From: RGIG3009 sp045590855
GTDB lineage: Bacteria; Bacillota; Clostridia; Oscillospirales; Acutalibacteraceae
NCBI GenBank assembly: GCA_045590855.1
Contig: JAZNRV010000036.1
Location: 1-43,681 of the forward strand
Reading direction: 5' to 3'
DNA: 43,681 bases
A model generated the notes under the pieces. It ran no database searches and was not told where the DNA came from. It worked only from the letters and a program-made list of their open reading frames with translations. Shown here one piece after another: positions 16,020 to 24,279 of the stretch; position 1 is the first letter of the stretch; every line of letters begins with the position of its first letter. Made by a program: the position numbers and the translations under genes.

Positions 16020-16216
16020 TTTTGTAATGAATTTGCCAAGCAGTTTTGTTTGGACCGTGAACCGCTTGATGCCACGCCGTACGGTTGCGGACATATTAAC
16101 GATACGTATTGTGTGACTGTCGCGGATAAACGGTATATTTTGCAACGGATTAATCATCGCATTTTCCCAACGTAGAGGGACTCATGAACAATATTGTCAG
16201 CGTAACCAACGTGATT
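16020..16216 (+). pseudogene. Frameshifted, truncated NahK-like sugar kinase remnant
   Basis: From 16023 one frame reads ..EFAKQFCLDREPLDATPYG and then CGHINDTYCVTVADKRYILQ RINHRIFPT (written in parts), which lines up with the N-terminus of N-acetylhexosamine 1-kinase (GDGHINTTYLV..RYILQRMNTGIFPD). It then hits a stop at 16173. Removing one frame at ~16167 (insert one A: TTC CCA AAC GTA GAG) restores VEGLMNNIVSVTNVIRS, the next conserved stretch. Homology ends at ~16215, exactly where the hairpin-repeat array begins. There is no in-frame start codon: the ATG at 16027 is in another frame. So there are at least a frameshift, a start defect and loss of the remaining ~300 codons. An intact homologue exists at 31887-32981. 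Confidence 0.8.
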
Positions 16217-16348
16217 CGCAGTGATATTTTATTCGTCCCTAAACTGCCGAAGGCAATAACACTTGACGAAAGTCAAATATCACTGCGAAGCAATAAAACT
16301 CGCCAAAGGCGAATAAAACTGCCCAACGTCCCTATGGGAAGTTGGGCA
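16213..16348. repeat. Array of mini-hairpins with constant linkers (possible MITE-like element)
   Basis: A run of small perfect stems: TGCC-GAA-GGCA (16245-16255), TTGAC-GAAA-GTCAA (16263-16276), TGC-GAA-GCA (16284-16292), TCGCC-AAA-GGCGA (16300-16312), and a larger TGCCCAAC...GTTGGGCA (16320-16348). The links between successive stems are all 7 nt of the form ATAnnAC. The 15-mer TTCGCAGTGATATTT (16215-16229) is repeated in perfect inverted form at 16275-16289. It sits where the nahK-like remnant loses homology. No ORF of interest lies in it. Confidence 0.7.
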
Positions 16349-16376
16349 TTGAACGCTTTTTCTTTTTGAAAATATC
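16320..16376 (+). terminator. Possible terminator before pth
   Basis: Stem TGCCCAAC (16320-16327)/GTTGGGCA (16341-16348), whose loop can extend it with TCCC/GGGA; a T-rich run (CTTTTTCTTTTT) follows only after ~9 nt. It may act as terminator for the sugar locus or simply be the last unit of the repeat array. Confidence 0.4.
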
Positions 16377-16398
16377 GGCACAAATCCCGAAAATTTTC

Positions 16399-16427
16399 TT
16401 GCAAAGTCTGCCTTTTTTTGCCATAAT
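16399..16427 (+). promoter_or_regulatory. Promoter of pth-mfd
   Basis: TTGCAA (16399-16404), 17-nt spacer, CATAAT (16422-16427). Confidence 0.7.
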
Positions 16428-16456
16428 AAAAGCAGATTGGAAATGAGGGAAGAAGT

Positions 16457-17056
16457 ATGTTTTTTAAAAAAGCGGGACCGCTCGGCGCGGTGAGTTTTGT
16501 GGTGGTGGGATTGGGTAATCCCGGCAAAAAATATGAAGCGACACGGCACAACGCAGGATTTATGGCGGTGGAGGCGTTGGCAGAAGATGCAGGTGTGCGT
16601 ATAAACCGCGTGAAATTTAAGTCGTTGTGTGCCGAGGCGCAAATCGGCGGCGAAAAAGTGTTGTTGATGATGCCGCAAACCATGATGAACAACAGCGGTG
16701 AAGCCGTGCGCGAAGCGTTGCAGTTTTACAAGTTACCGCCCGAAAAATGTTTGGTAATTTGCGATGATATCTCGTTAGATGTCGGCACCATTCGTATTCG
16801 CCGCAAAGGCAGTGACGGCGGACAACGCGGGATGCGCAGTATTATTACGCTTTCCTCAAGCGAAAACTTCCCTCGTATTAAAATTGGTGTAGGGCACAAG
16901 CCGCATCCCGATTACGATTTGGCGGCATGGGTGCTTTCTCGTTTTTCGAAAGAAGAGACGCCGGCGTTGTTAACAGCGGTGAAGAACGCCGCCGAAGCGG
17001 CAAAACGTATTGTTGGCGGTGATTTTGAAGGCGCACAAAATGCGTTTTCTAAGTAG
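16457..17056 (+). CDS. pth: Peptidyl-tRNA hydrolase
   Basis: Releases tRNA from peptidyl-tRNAs that drop off the ribosome; essential in most bacteria. It is 199 aa, near the usual ~190, with about 12 extra N-terminal residues (MFFKKAGPLGAV). Family motifs are VGLGNPGKKYEATRHNAGF (catalytic His ~32), MMPQTMMNNSGEAV, and the catalytic Asp in CDDISLDVG. The conserved GGHNGLKSI segment reads GGQRGMRSI here, so the His/Asn that usually contact the substrate are Gln/Arg. The core catalytic residues are otherwise in place. It is followed after 9 nt by mfd, the conserved pth-mfd pairing of Firmicutes. Confidence 0.93.
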   Translation: MFFKKAGPLGAVSFVVVGLGNPGKKYEATRHNAGFMAVEALAEDAGVRINRVKFKSLCAEAQIGGEKVLLMMPQTMMNNSGEAVREALQFYKLPPEKCLVICDDISLDVGTIRIRRKGSDGGQRGMRSIITLSSSENFPRIKIGVGHKPHPDYDLAAWVLSRFSKEETPALLTAVKNAAEAAKRIVGGDFEGAQNAFSK

Positions 17057-17065
17057 GGATGAGAT

Positions 17066-20000
17066 ATGTCTGTTTTTGAAAAGGGAATGGCGGGATTGCC
17101 TGTTCTTTCCTCGCTGTGCAACGACGTAACAAGTGCTCGTACGCCTGTGATGGTAACGGGGGTTGGGCATATTCATAAGGCTTTATTAACACACGCTTTG
17201 TGTTCTCGATTGCAACGCAAGGCGTTATTTTTGGTGTCTGACGAAGCAGAAGGGGTACGTTTGTGCGAAGATTTAAACGCTTTGGGAGAATCTGCCTTGT
17301 TTTTGCCGTCGCGAGAACTGTCGTTGCGGCAAGTGGATGCTTCGTCGCGGGAATACGAGCAACAACGTTTGGCCGTACTTTCCCGTATGCTCAAAAACGA
17401 TTATTCCGTTGTGGTAGCGTGTGTGGATGCCGTATTTTCGTATACCGTGCCACCGCAAGTGTTGCAGCAGCGCACGTTGTCGCTGGTGGCGGGCAAAGAC
17501 GTGCCGACGGCAAATTTGCCTGCGGCGCTTTCGGCGGCGGGGTATGAACGGTGCGACCAAATTGAAGGCGCCGGGCAGTTTGCGGTGCGCGGCGGGATTA
17601 TTGACGTGTACCCTGCGCAAAATGCCGCACCGTTGCGCATTGAGCTGTGGGGCGATACGGTCGACACCATTTCCCACTTTGATTTGATTTCCCAACGCCG
17701 CACCGAAATGTTGGAAAAAGCAGATATTCCGCCGGCGTGTGAAATTTTTTACGATTCTGTTGAAGAAATGGCAAGCCGCATGGAAGAAGTGGCAAACTCG
17801 CTTAGCGGTAAACGTGCCCCCGCGGTGCGCGAAGCGATTTTGTCAGACGTTGACCGTTTGCGGGGCGGGGCTGGTTTGTCGGCGCCCCACAAATACTTGC
17901 CGCTGATTTATACGCAGGCGAACACGGTGCTTGCCTACGCGCCCGATGCGTTGTTGGTTGTTTCGGAAACCGTCAAAGTGCGCGAGCGGATGCGTGCCGC
18001 CGAGTGGCAGTTGCAAGAAAATATTCAAGCACTGTTGGAAGAAAATTTAATTTGCAAGGAACTGTGCCGTTACCAAGCCGATTGGGAAGATGTTGTGCGC
18101 GCATGGGAACAGCATCCCACGGTGCTTATGGAAACGTTTTCTCGCAGCGTAGGTGACGTGCCCCTTAAAGAGTTATATTCGCTTACCTGCCGTCAACTCC
18201 CCGTTTGGTCGGGCGGAGTGTCGCTGCTTTGTGAGGATTTACGCGATGCTTTGGAGCGCCGCGAAGCGTGTGTGGTGTTGGCGGGTGCCGAGGAAAAGAA
18301 CGCCAAGTTATTGGCGGAAGATTTGCAAAAACAAGGGATTCCCGCGTTGTATGCACCCTCGCCCGAAAAACCGATAGCAGGACAAGTGTTGGTGCTGACA
18401 GGCGGGTTGTCTGCCGGTGCGCAATTCCCCGAAGCGGGGCTTACCATCATTACCCACGGGCGGATGCACAAAGCGCGAAAGCACAGACGCCTAAACCGCC
18501 AAGCGGGAGTGCAAATTCACAGTTTGTCCGAGTTGTCGGTGGGGGATTACGTGGTGCACGCCGCGCACGGGATTGGTGTGTATGAGGGGATTCACCGTTT
18601 GGACGTACAAGGGGTTTTGAAAGATTATTTAAAACTCCAATACGACAAAGGAGATACGCTGTACGTGCCGGTTACGCAACTGGATTTGGTTTCCAAATAC
18701 GTTGGTACCAAAGACGAGGTAAAGGTGCGGTTGCACCGTTTGGGCGGACAAGAATGGCAAAAGACCAAAGCGCGTGTGCGCAGCGCGGTCAAGGACATTG
18801 CCAAAGAATTAATACAATTATATTCGCAGCGCATGGCAAGTCCCGGTTTTGCGTTTGAGGCAGATTCGGAATGGCAATACGATTTTGAACGGCATTTTGA
18901 GTTTGAGGAAACCGAGGACCAGTTGCGTTGTGTGCAAGAAATAAAAGCCGATATGGAACGCCCTGTCCCGATGGACCGTTTGTTGTGCGGTGACGTGGGG
19001 TTTGGAAAAACCGAGGTCGCTTTGCGTGCCGCGTTCAAATGTGTGTCGCAAAGCAAGCAATGCGTGATTTTGGTGCCGACGACGATTTTGGCATTCCAGC
19101 ATTATAACACGCTGGTTAAGCGGTTTGAAGGGTTCCCCGTGCATGTTGAAATGCTTTCGCGGTTTCGCACCACCAAGCAACAAGCCAAAATACTCGAAGA
19201 TATGGCGGCGGGACGGTTGGATATTTTGGTGGGTACACACCGCCTGTTATCCAAAGACGTGCGTTTTCGCGATTTGGGGTTGTTCATTGTGGACGAGGAA
19301 CAACGGTTTGGTGTTTCGCAAAAAGAGCGGATTAAGGAATTGGCACCCCAAGTAGATGTGCTGACGTTATCGGCTACCCCTATTCCGCGTACGCTGAACA
19401 TGGCAATGAGCGGAATTCGCGATATGTCGATTATTGAAGAAGCGCCGCAAGACCGCCGCCCCGTGCAGACGTACGTGCTGGAACACGACAACGCGTTGCT
19501 GACTGAAGCCATTCGGCGGGAATTACGCCGCGGCGGACAGGTGTATTATATTCACAACCAAATAGAGACAATTGAACGGTGTGCCGCGGGGGTGCAGATG
19601 CGTATTCCCGAAGCGCGCGTGGCATTTGCACACGGCAAAATGTCGGAAGACGAAATGTCCGAGATTTGGCGCGGGGTGATGGACCACGAAATTGACGTGT
19701 TGGTTTGCACCACCATTATTGAAACGGGTGTAGACGTTTCCAACGTAAACACCTTGATTATTGAAAATGCCGACCGTTTTGGTTTGTCGCAGTTACACCA
19801 ATTGCGCGGTCGTGTGGGACGTTCTTCCCGCCGCGCGTTTGCATATTTGACATTTGTGCGCGGCAAAGTATTGACCGAGGTGGCGGCAAAACGGTTGGAA
19901 GCGATTCGGGAATTTACCGAGTTTGGCGCGGGTTTTCGCATTGCCATGCGCGATATGGAGATTCGCGGTGCGGGGAATTTGCTTGGCGCGCAACAGCACG

Positions 20001-20548
20001 GGCACATGGAAGCCGTGGGGTATGATTTGTACCTGAAACTGCTCGAAGAAGCGGTCAGCGAAGAAAAGGGCATCCACAAAGGGCGCCGCGAAGCGGAATG
20101 TTTGATTGATTTGCCCGTTTCGGCACATATTCCCGAAAGTTACATTGCCGCCAATTCACAACGGTTGGATATTTATCGGCGGATTGCGGATATTCGCACC
20201 GAAGAAGATTCGCTGGATGTGTACGACGAGTTGATTGACCGTTTTGGCGAACCGCCCGAAGCGGTGCAAGGGTTGGTGGAAGTGGCGTTGTTGCGCAACA
20301 TGGCTGCCAATGCGGGGATTTATGAAATCAAGCAAAACGGGGACACGCTGCTGTTATATCAGCGCACGTTGGATTTGCAACTTGGCGCACAGTTGTCCGC
20401 AGCGCTCAAAGGACGCGTGATGATTAGCGCGGGGAGCAAGCCGTATTTGGCGGTTAAGCCAAAGGCGGGATTATCTTCGCTGGAAACGCTGCGCGAAGTG
20501 TTGCAAATGGTCGAAACCGTTTGCAACAAAACGAATACCGAGGAATAA
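17066..20548 (+). CDS. mfd: Transcription-repair coupling factor Mfd
   Basis: A 1160-aa DNA translocase that removes stalled RNA polymerase and recruits UvrA for strand-specific repair. The N-terminal UvrB-like domains cover ~1-330 (RGGIIDVYPAQNAAPLRIELW is part of UvrB-homology domain 2). The RNA polymerase-interaction domain follows at ~485-560 (SVGDYVVHAAHGIGVYEG). The translocase has Walker A GDVGFGKTEVALRAAF (~640), Walker B FIVDEEQRFGV (~741), motif III LSATPIPRTL, and the TRG/helicase motifs (IIETGVDVSNVNTLI, QLRGRVGRSSRRAF). The C-terminal regulatory domain D7 is complete. It is co-transcribed with pth and converges on rpoC across a shared terminator. Confidence 0.97.
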   Translation: MSVFEKGMAGLPVLSSLCNDVTSARTPVMVTGVGHIHKALLTHALCSRLQRKALFLVSDEAEGVRLCEDLNALGESALFLPSRELSLRQVDASSREYEQQRLAVLSRMLKNDYSVVVACVDAVFSYTVPPQVLQQRTLSLVAGKDVPTANLPAALSAAGYERCDQIEGAGQFAVRGGIIDVYPAQNAAPLRIELWGDTVDTISHFDLISQRRTEMLEKADIPPACEIFYDSVEEMASRMEEVANSLSGKRAPAVREAILSDVDRLRGGAGLSAPHKYLPLIYTQANTVLAYAPDALLVVSETVKVRERMRAAEWQLQENIQALLEENLICKELCRYQADWEDVVRAWEQHPTVLMETFSRSVGDVPLKELYSLTCRQLPVWSGGVSLLCEDLRDALERREACVVLAGAEEKNAKLLAEDLQKQGIPALYAPSPEKPIAGQVLVLTGGLSAGAQFPEAGLTIITHGRMHKARKHRRLNRQAGVQIHSLSELSVGDYVVHAAHGIGVYEGIHRLDVQGVLKDYLKLQYDKGDTLYVPVTQLDLVSKYVGTKDEVKVRLHRLGGQEWQKTKARVRSAVKDIAKELIQLYSQRMASPGFAFEADSEWQYDFERHFEFEETEDQLRCVQEIKADMERPVPMDRLLCGDVGFGKTEVALRAAFKCVSQSKQCVILVPTTILAFQHYNTLVKRFEGFPVHVEMLSRFRTTKQQAKILEDMAAGRLDILVGTHRLLSKDVRFRDLGLFIVDEEQRFGVSQKERIKELAPQVDVLTLSATPIPRTLNMAMSGIRDMSIIEEAPQDRRPVQTYVLEHDNALLTEAIRRELRRGGQVYYIHNQIETIERCAAGVQMRIPEARVAFAHGKMSEDEMSEIWRGVMDHEIDVLVCTTIIETGVDVSNVNTLIIENADRFGLSQLHQLRGRVGRSSRRAFAYLTFVRGKVLTEVAAKRLEAIREFTEFGAGFRIAMRDMEIRGAGNLLGAQQHGHMEAVGYDLYLKLLEEAVSEEKGIHKGRREAECLIDLPVSAHIPESYIAANSQRLDIYRRIADIRTEEDSLDVYDELIDRFGEPPEAVQGLVEVALLRNMAANAGIYEIKQNGDTLLLYQRTLDLQLGAQLSAALKGRVMISAGSKPYLAVKPKAGLSSLETLREVLQMVETVCNKTNTEE

Positions 20549-20550
20549 TA

Positions 20551-20587
20551 AAAGAGCCTACGGAACGCCACGTTCCGTAGGCTCTTT
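20551..20587. terminator. Bidirectional terminator between mfd and rpoC
   Basis: Perfect 17-bp stem AAAGAGCCTACGGAACG (20551-20567)/CGTTCCGTAGGCTCTTT (20571-20587), loop CCA. It is followed by Ts on the plus strand and preceded by AATAATAA, giving TTATTATT on the minus strand, so it serves both convergent genes. Confidence 0.92.
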
Positions 20588-20598
20588 TTGTTTGTGGA

Positions 20599-23500
20599 TT
20601 ATTCTTCTTCGGCGAGTTCTTCTGCCTCGGCTTCCGGTTCGGCATCGTCGAGCATGCTGCGCAAAGCGGCAACATACGGGTCGTTGCTGGAAGCGTGGGT
20701 GTTAACCACATCCACGTTGTTGTATACCGGCATACCGGTACCGGCGGGGATGAGTTTACCGATAATGACGTTTTCTTTAAGACCGAGCAACGGGTCGACT
20801 TTGCCTTTGATGGCGGCATCGGTCAACACGCGCGTGGTTTCTTGGAAGGAGGCTGCCGACAAGAACGAGTCGGTTGCCAAAGATGCTTTGGTAATACCCA
20901 AAAGAACCGGTGAGCAAGTTGCTTCTTTGAGGTGAATTTCGCCTGCGTCGATGCGGGCACGTACGCGAGCGTTTTCTTCGTCAAATTGGCTACGGTCAAT
21001 CATGGCACCAGCAAGCAAGTAAGTGTCGCCGGCTTCGTCAACCTTGACCTTGCGCATCATTTGACGAACAATGACTTCAACGTGTTTGTCGTTGATGTCA
21101 ACACCTTGCATACGATAGGTGCGTTGTACTTCTTGAATGAGGTAGTTTTGCACCGCTTCTACGCCGCAAACGGCCAAAACGTCGTGCGGGTTGACAGAAC
21201 CTTCGGTTAAGCGGTCACCTTTTTTGACAACGTCGCCGTCATGTACACGAATGCGGAAGTTGAAGGGAATCGGATAACTGCGTTCGTCAACGTTTTCGGC
21301 GTCTTGCGACGTGACGTAAATGACGCGTTTTTTCTTTTCTTCACCCAAACGCACCACACCGTCGATTTCGGAAATGATGGCAAGGGATTTGGGTTTGCGG
21401 CTTTCGAACAATTCTTCAACACGCGGCAAACCTTGCGTGATATCTTCTGCCGAAGCAACGCCACCGGTGTGGAAGGTACGCATGGTAAGCTGGGTACCGG
21501 GTTCACCAATGGATTGGGCGGCAATGATACCGACGGCTTCACCCACCGTGACAGGGTCGACGGTGGCCAGGTTGGAGCCGTAGCATTTGGCGCAAACGCC
21601 TTGACCGGCTTTACAAGCGAGCACGGAACGTACTTTGATGTGAACTTTGGTTTCGTCCACTTCGCCGGTTTCTTTGTCGATGGCGGCTTCGCGCAACACA
21701 GAGTCGATGCGTTTGGCATCGGCATCGGTCATCATTTTGGTGGACGGGAAGACCAGTTCGCCGGTGAGCGGATGGTAGAAATCTTCCGTCAAATAGCGAC
21801 CGACCAAGCGTTCGGTCAACGGTTCAATCATTTCTTTGCCGTCTTTGATGTCGCGTACTTCGATGCCTTCGGTGGTGCCGCAATCGTGTTCGCGGATGAT
21901 GACGTCTTGTGCAACGTCGACCAAACGACGGGTCAAATAACCCGAGTCGGCGGTACGCAAAGCGGTATCGGCCAAACCTTTACGAGCACCACGGGACGAA
22001 ATGAAGTATTCCAAAATGTTCAAACCTTCACGGTAGTTGGCACGAATCGGAACTTCGATGGTACGACCGGAGGTGTTGGCAATCAAACCACGCATACCGG
22101 CGAGCTGACGAATCTGGCTCATGGAACCACGAGCGCCGGAATCGGCCATCATGTGGATGGGGTTGAACGGGTCGAGGTTGTCTTTCAAAGCGTCGGTGAC
22201 TTTGTCGGTGGTGGCGTTCCACGTTTTGATAACTTCTTGGTAGCGTTCCTCGTTGGAAAGCAAACCTTGGTTATACAAATCGGTGACTTGTTCGACCTTT
22301 TCTTCCGCTTCGGCAATCAATTGCTTTTTCTCCGGCGGGATAGAAGCATCGACAACTGCCACGGTCAAAGCACCGCGGGTGGAATATTTGTAACCTTGGG
22401 CTTTGATGGCATCCAGCACTTCGGACGTGCGGGCAGGACCATGAACTTTGATACATCTGTCGATAATTTGCGACAATTGTTTTTTCTTGACGATGTTATT
22501 GACTTCGTATTCGAACATATCGTCGTCGGTTTTGCGGTCCACCAACCCCAAATCTTGCGGAATGGGTTGGTTGAAGATGATGCGACCGACGGTGGTTTCC
22601 ACCAAGCGGGATTGTTCTTCACCGCGGATGGTCATGGTGCGGCGAACACGGATTTTAGCGTGCAAGGACACGGCGTTGCAACCGTATGCCATTAAGGCTT
22701 CGTTGACGTCGCGGAACACTTTGCCTTCGCCCAAAGCACCCGGTTTTTCCACGGTGAGGTAGTACGAACCCAAGACCATGTCTTGCGTGGGTACTGCCAC
22801 GGGACGTCCGTCGGACGGTTTGAGCAAGTTGCCGGCAGCGAGCATGAGGAAGCGGGCTTCGGCTTGTGCTTCGGCAGACAGCGGCACGTGAACGGCCATT
22901 TGGTCACCGTCGAAGTCGGCGTTAAACGCGGTACAAACAAGCGGATGCAGTTTGATGGCGCGGCCTTCGACCAACACGGGCTCGAACGCTTGAATACCCA
23001 AGCGGTGCAACGTAGGAGCACGGTTGAGCATGACCGGATGGTCTTTGATGACGATTTCCAGCGCATCCCACACTTCGGGACGGACGCGGTCAACCATCTT
23101 GCGCGCGGTTTTGATGTTGCCGGCGGCGCCGGTTTCCACCAAGCGTTTCATGACAAAGGGTTTGAACAATTCGAGCGCCATTTCCTTGGGCAAACCGCAT
23201 TGATACATTTTGAGTTCCGGACCGACAACGATAACCGAACGGCCCGAGTAGTCAACACGTTTACCGAGCAAGTTTTGACGGAAACGACCTTGTTTACCTT
23301 TGAGCATATCCGAAAGCGACTTGAGCGAGCGGTTGTTCGGTCCGGTGACCGGACGACCGCGACGGCCGTTGTCGATAAGAGCGTCAACCGCTTCTTGCAA
23401 CATACGTTTTTCGTTGCGAACAATGATGTCCGGCGCGCCGAGTTCCAACAAGCGTTTTAAACGGTTGTTACGGTTGATGACGCGGCGGTACAAATCATTG

Positions 23501-24261
23501 AGGTCGGAGGTGGCAAAACGGCCGCCGTCCAATTGGACCATGGGACGAATATCCGGCGGAATGACCGGAATAACATCCAAAATCATCCATTCGGGGCGGT
23601 TGCCCGACAAACGGAAAGATTCCACCACTTCCAAACGTTTTAACAAACGAGCGCGTTTTTGACCGCTGGAACCTTCGAGTTCTTCTTTGAGTTCGCTAGA
23701 AAGTTTTTCAAGGTCAATATCCGCGAGCAGTTTTTTGACGTATTCAGCACCCATACCGGCATCAAAATCGTCTTCGTATTTTTCGCGCATGTCGCGGTAG
23801 TCTTTTTCGCTCAATACTTGTTTGGATTGCAAGGGTGTGTCGCCGGGGTCGGTGACAATGTAGGAAGCAAAGTACAACACTTGTTCCAACAAACGGGGCG
23901 ATACATCCAAAAGCAAGCCGATGCGGGACGGAATACCCTTGAAATACCAAATGTGCGAAACGGGGGCGGCAAGTTCAATGTGGCCCATGCGTTCACGACG
24001 CACTTTGGCACGGGTAACTTCTACGCCGCAACGGTCGCAGATTTTACCTTTGAAACGGATGCGTTTGTATTTGCCGCAATGGCATTCCCAGTCCTTGGTG
24101 GGCCCGAAAATGCGTTCGCAGAACAAACCGTCGCGTTCCGGTTTTAAGGTGCGATAGTTGATGGTTTCCGGTTTTTTCACCTCACCGTACGACCATTCGC
24201 GGATTTGTTCGGGGGATGCAAGACCGATTTTAATTGAATCAAATACATTGAAGTCCATCAT
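20599..24261 (-). CDS. rpoC: RNA polymerase beta' subunit
   Basis: Largest subunit of RNA polymerase, 1220 aa, the typical Firmicute size. The first zinc-binding module is CHCGKYKR..ICDRCGVE (~58-76). The active-site magnesium triad is in NADFDGDQMAVH (~446-457), the second zinc-binding cysteines are at CGTTEGIEV and LACKAGQGVCAKCYG, and the trigger loop/bridge-helix region is intact. The C-terminal tail is acidic (EAEAEELAEEE). AGGGGG precedes the first of two tandem ATGs; the second (24258) is also possible. It is co-transcribed with rpoB, 18 nt downstream of it, and ends at the shared terminator with mfd. Confidence 0.98.
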   Translation of the reverse strand: MMDFNVFDSIKIGLASPEQIREWSYGEVKKPETINYRTLKPERDGLFCERIFGPTKDWECHCGKYKRIRFKGKICDRCGVEVTRAKVRRERMGHIELAAPVSHIWYFKGIPSRIGLLLDVSPRLLEQVLYFASYIVTDPGDTPLQSKQVLSEKDYRDMREKYEDDFDAGMGAEYVKKLLADIDLEKLSSELKEELEGSSGQKRARLLKRLEVVESFRLSGNRPEWMILDVIPVIPPDIRPMVQLDGGRFATSDLNDLYRRVINRNNRLKRLLELGAPDIIVRNEKRMLQEAVDALIDNGRRGRPVTGPNNRSLKSLSDMLKGKQGRFRQNLLGKRVDYSGRSVIVVGPELKMYQCGLPKEMALELFKPFVMKRLVETGAAGNIKTARKMVDRVRPEVWDALEIVIKDHPVMLNRAPTLHRLGIQAFEPVLVEGRAIKLHPLVCTAFNADFDGDQMAVHVPLSAEAQAEARFLMLAAGNLLKPSDGRPVAVPTQDMVLGSYYLTVEKPGALGEGKVFRDVNEALMAYGCNAVSLHAKIRVRRTMTIRGEEQSRLVETTVGRIIFNQPIPQDLGLVDRKTDDDMFEYEVNNIVKKKQLSQIIDRCIKVHGPARTSEVLDAIKAQGYKYSTRGALTVAVVDASIPPEKKQLIAEAEEKVEQVTDLYNQGLLSNEERYQEVIKTWNATTDKVTDALKDNLDPFNPIHMMADSGARGSMSQIRQLAGMRGLIANTSGRTIEVPIRANYREGLNILEYFISSRGARKGLADTALRTADSGYLTRRLVDVAQDVIIREHDCGTTEGIEVRDIKDGKEMIEPLTERLVGRYLTEDFYHPLTGELVFPSTKMMTDADAKRIDSVLREAAIDKETGEVDETKVHIKVRSVLACKAGQGVCAKCYGSNLATVDPVTVGEAVGIIAAQSIGEPGTQLTMRTFHTGGVASAEDITQGLPRVEELFESRKPKSLAIISEIDGVVRLGEEKKKRVIYVTSQDAENVDERSYPIPFNFRIRVHDGDVVKKGDRLTEGSVNPHDVLAVCGVEAVQNYLIQEVQRTYRMQGVDINDKHVEVIVRQMMRKVKVDEAGDTYLLAGAMIDRSQFDEENARVRARIDAGEIHLKEATCSPVLLGITKASLATDSFLSAASFQETTRVLTDAAIKGKVDPLLGLKENVIIGKLIPAGTGMPVYNNVDVVNTHASSNDPYVAALRSMLDDAEPEAEAEELAEEE

Positions 24262-24279
24262 AACGTTCTGCCCCCTTTC

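Noticed and set aside
16213..16348. CRISPR array
   Set aside because: The repeated part is a 7-nt linker between unlike hairpins; there is no constant repeat of ~30 nt, no spacer of uniform length and no cas gene.
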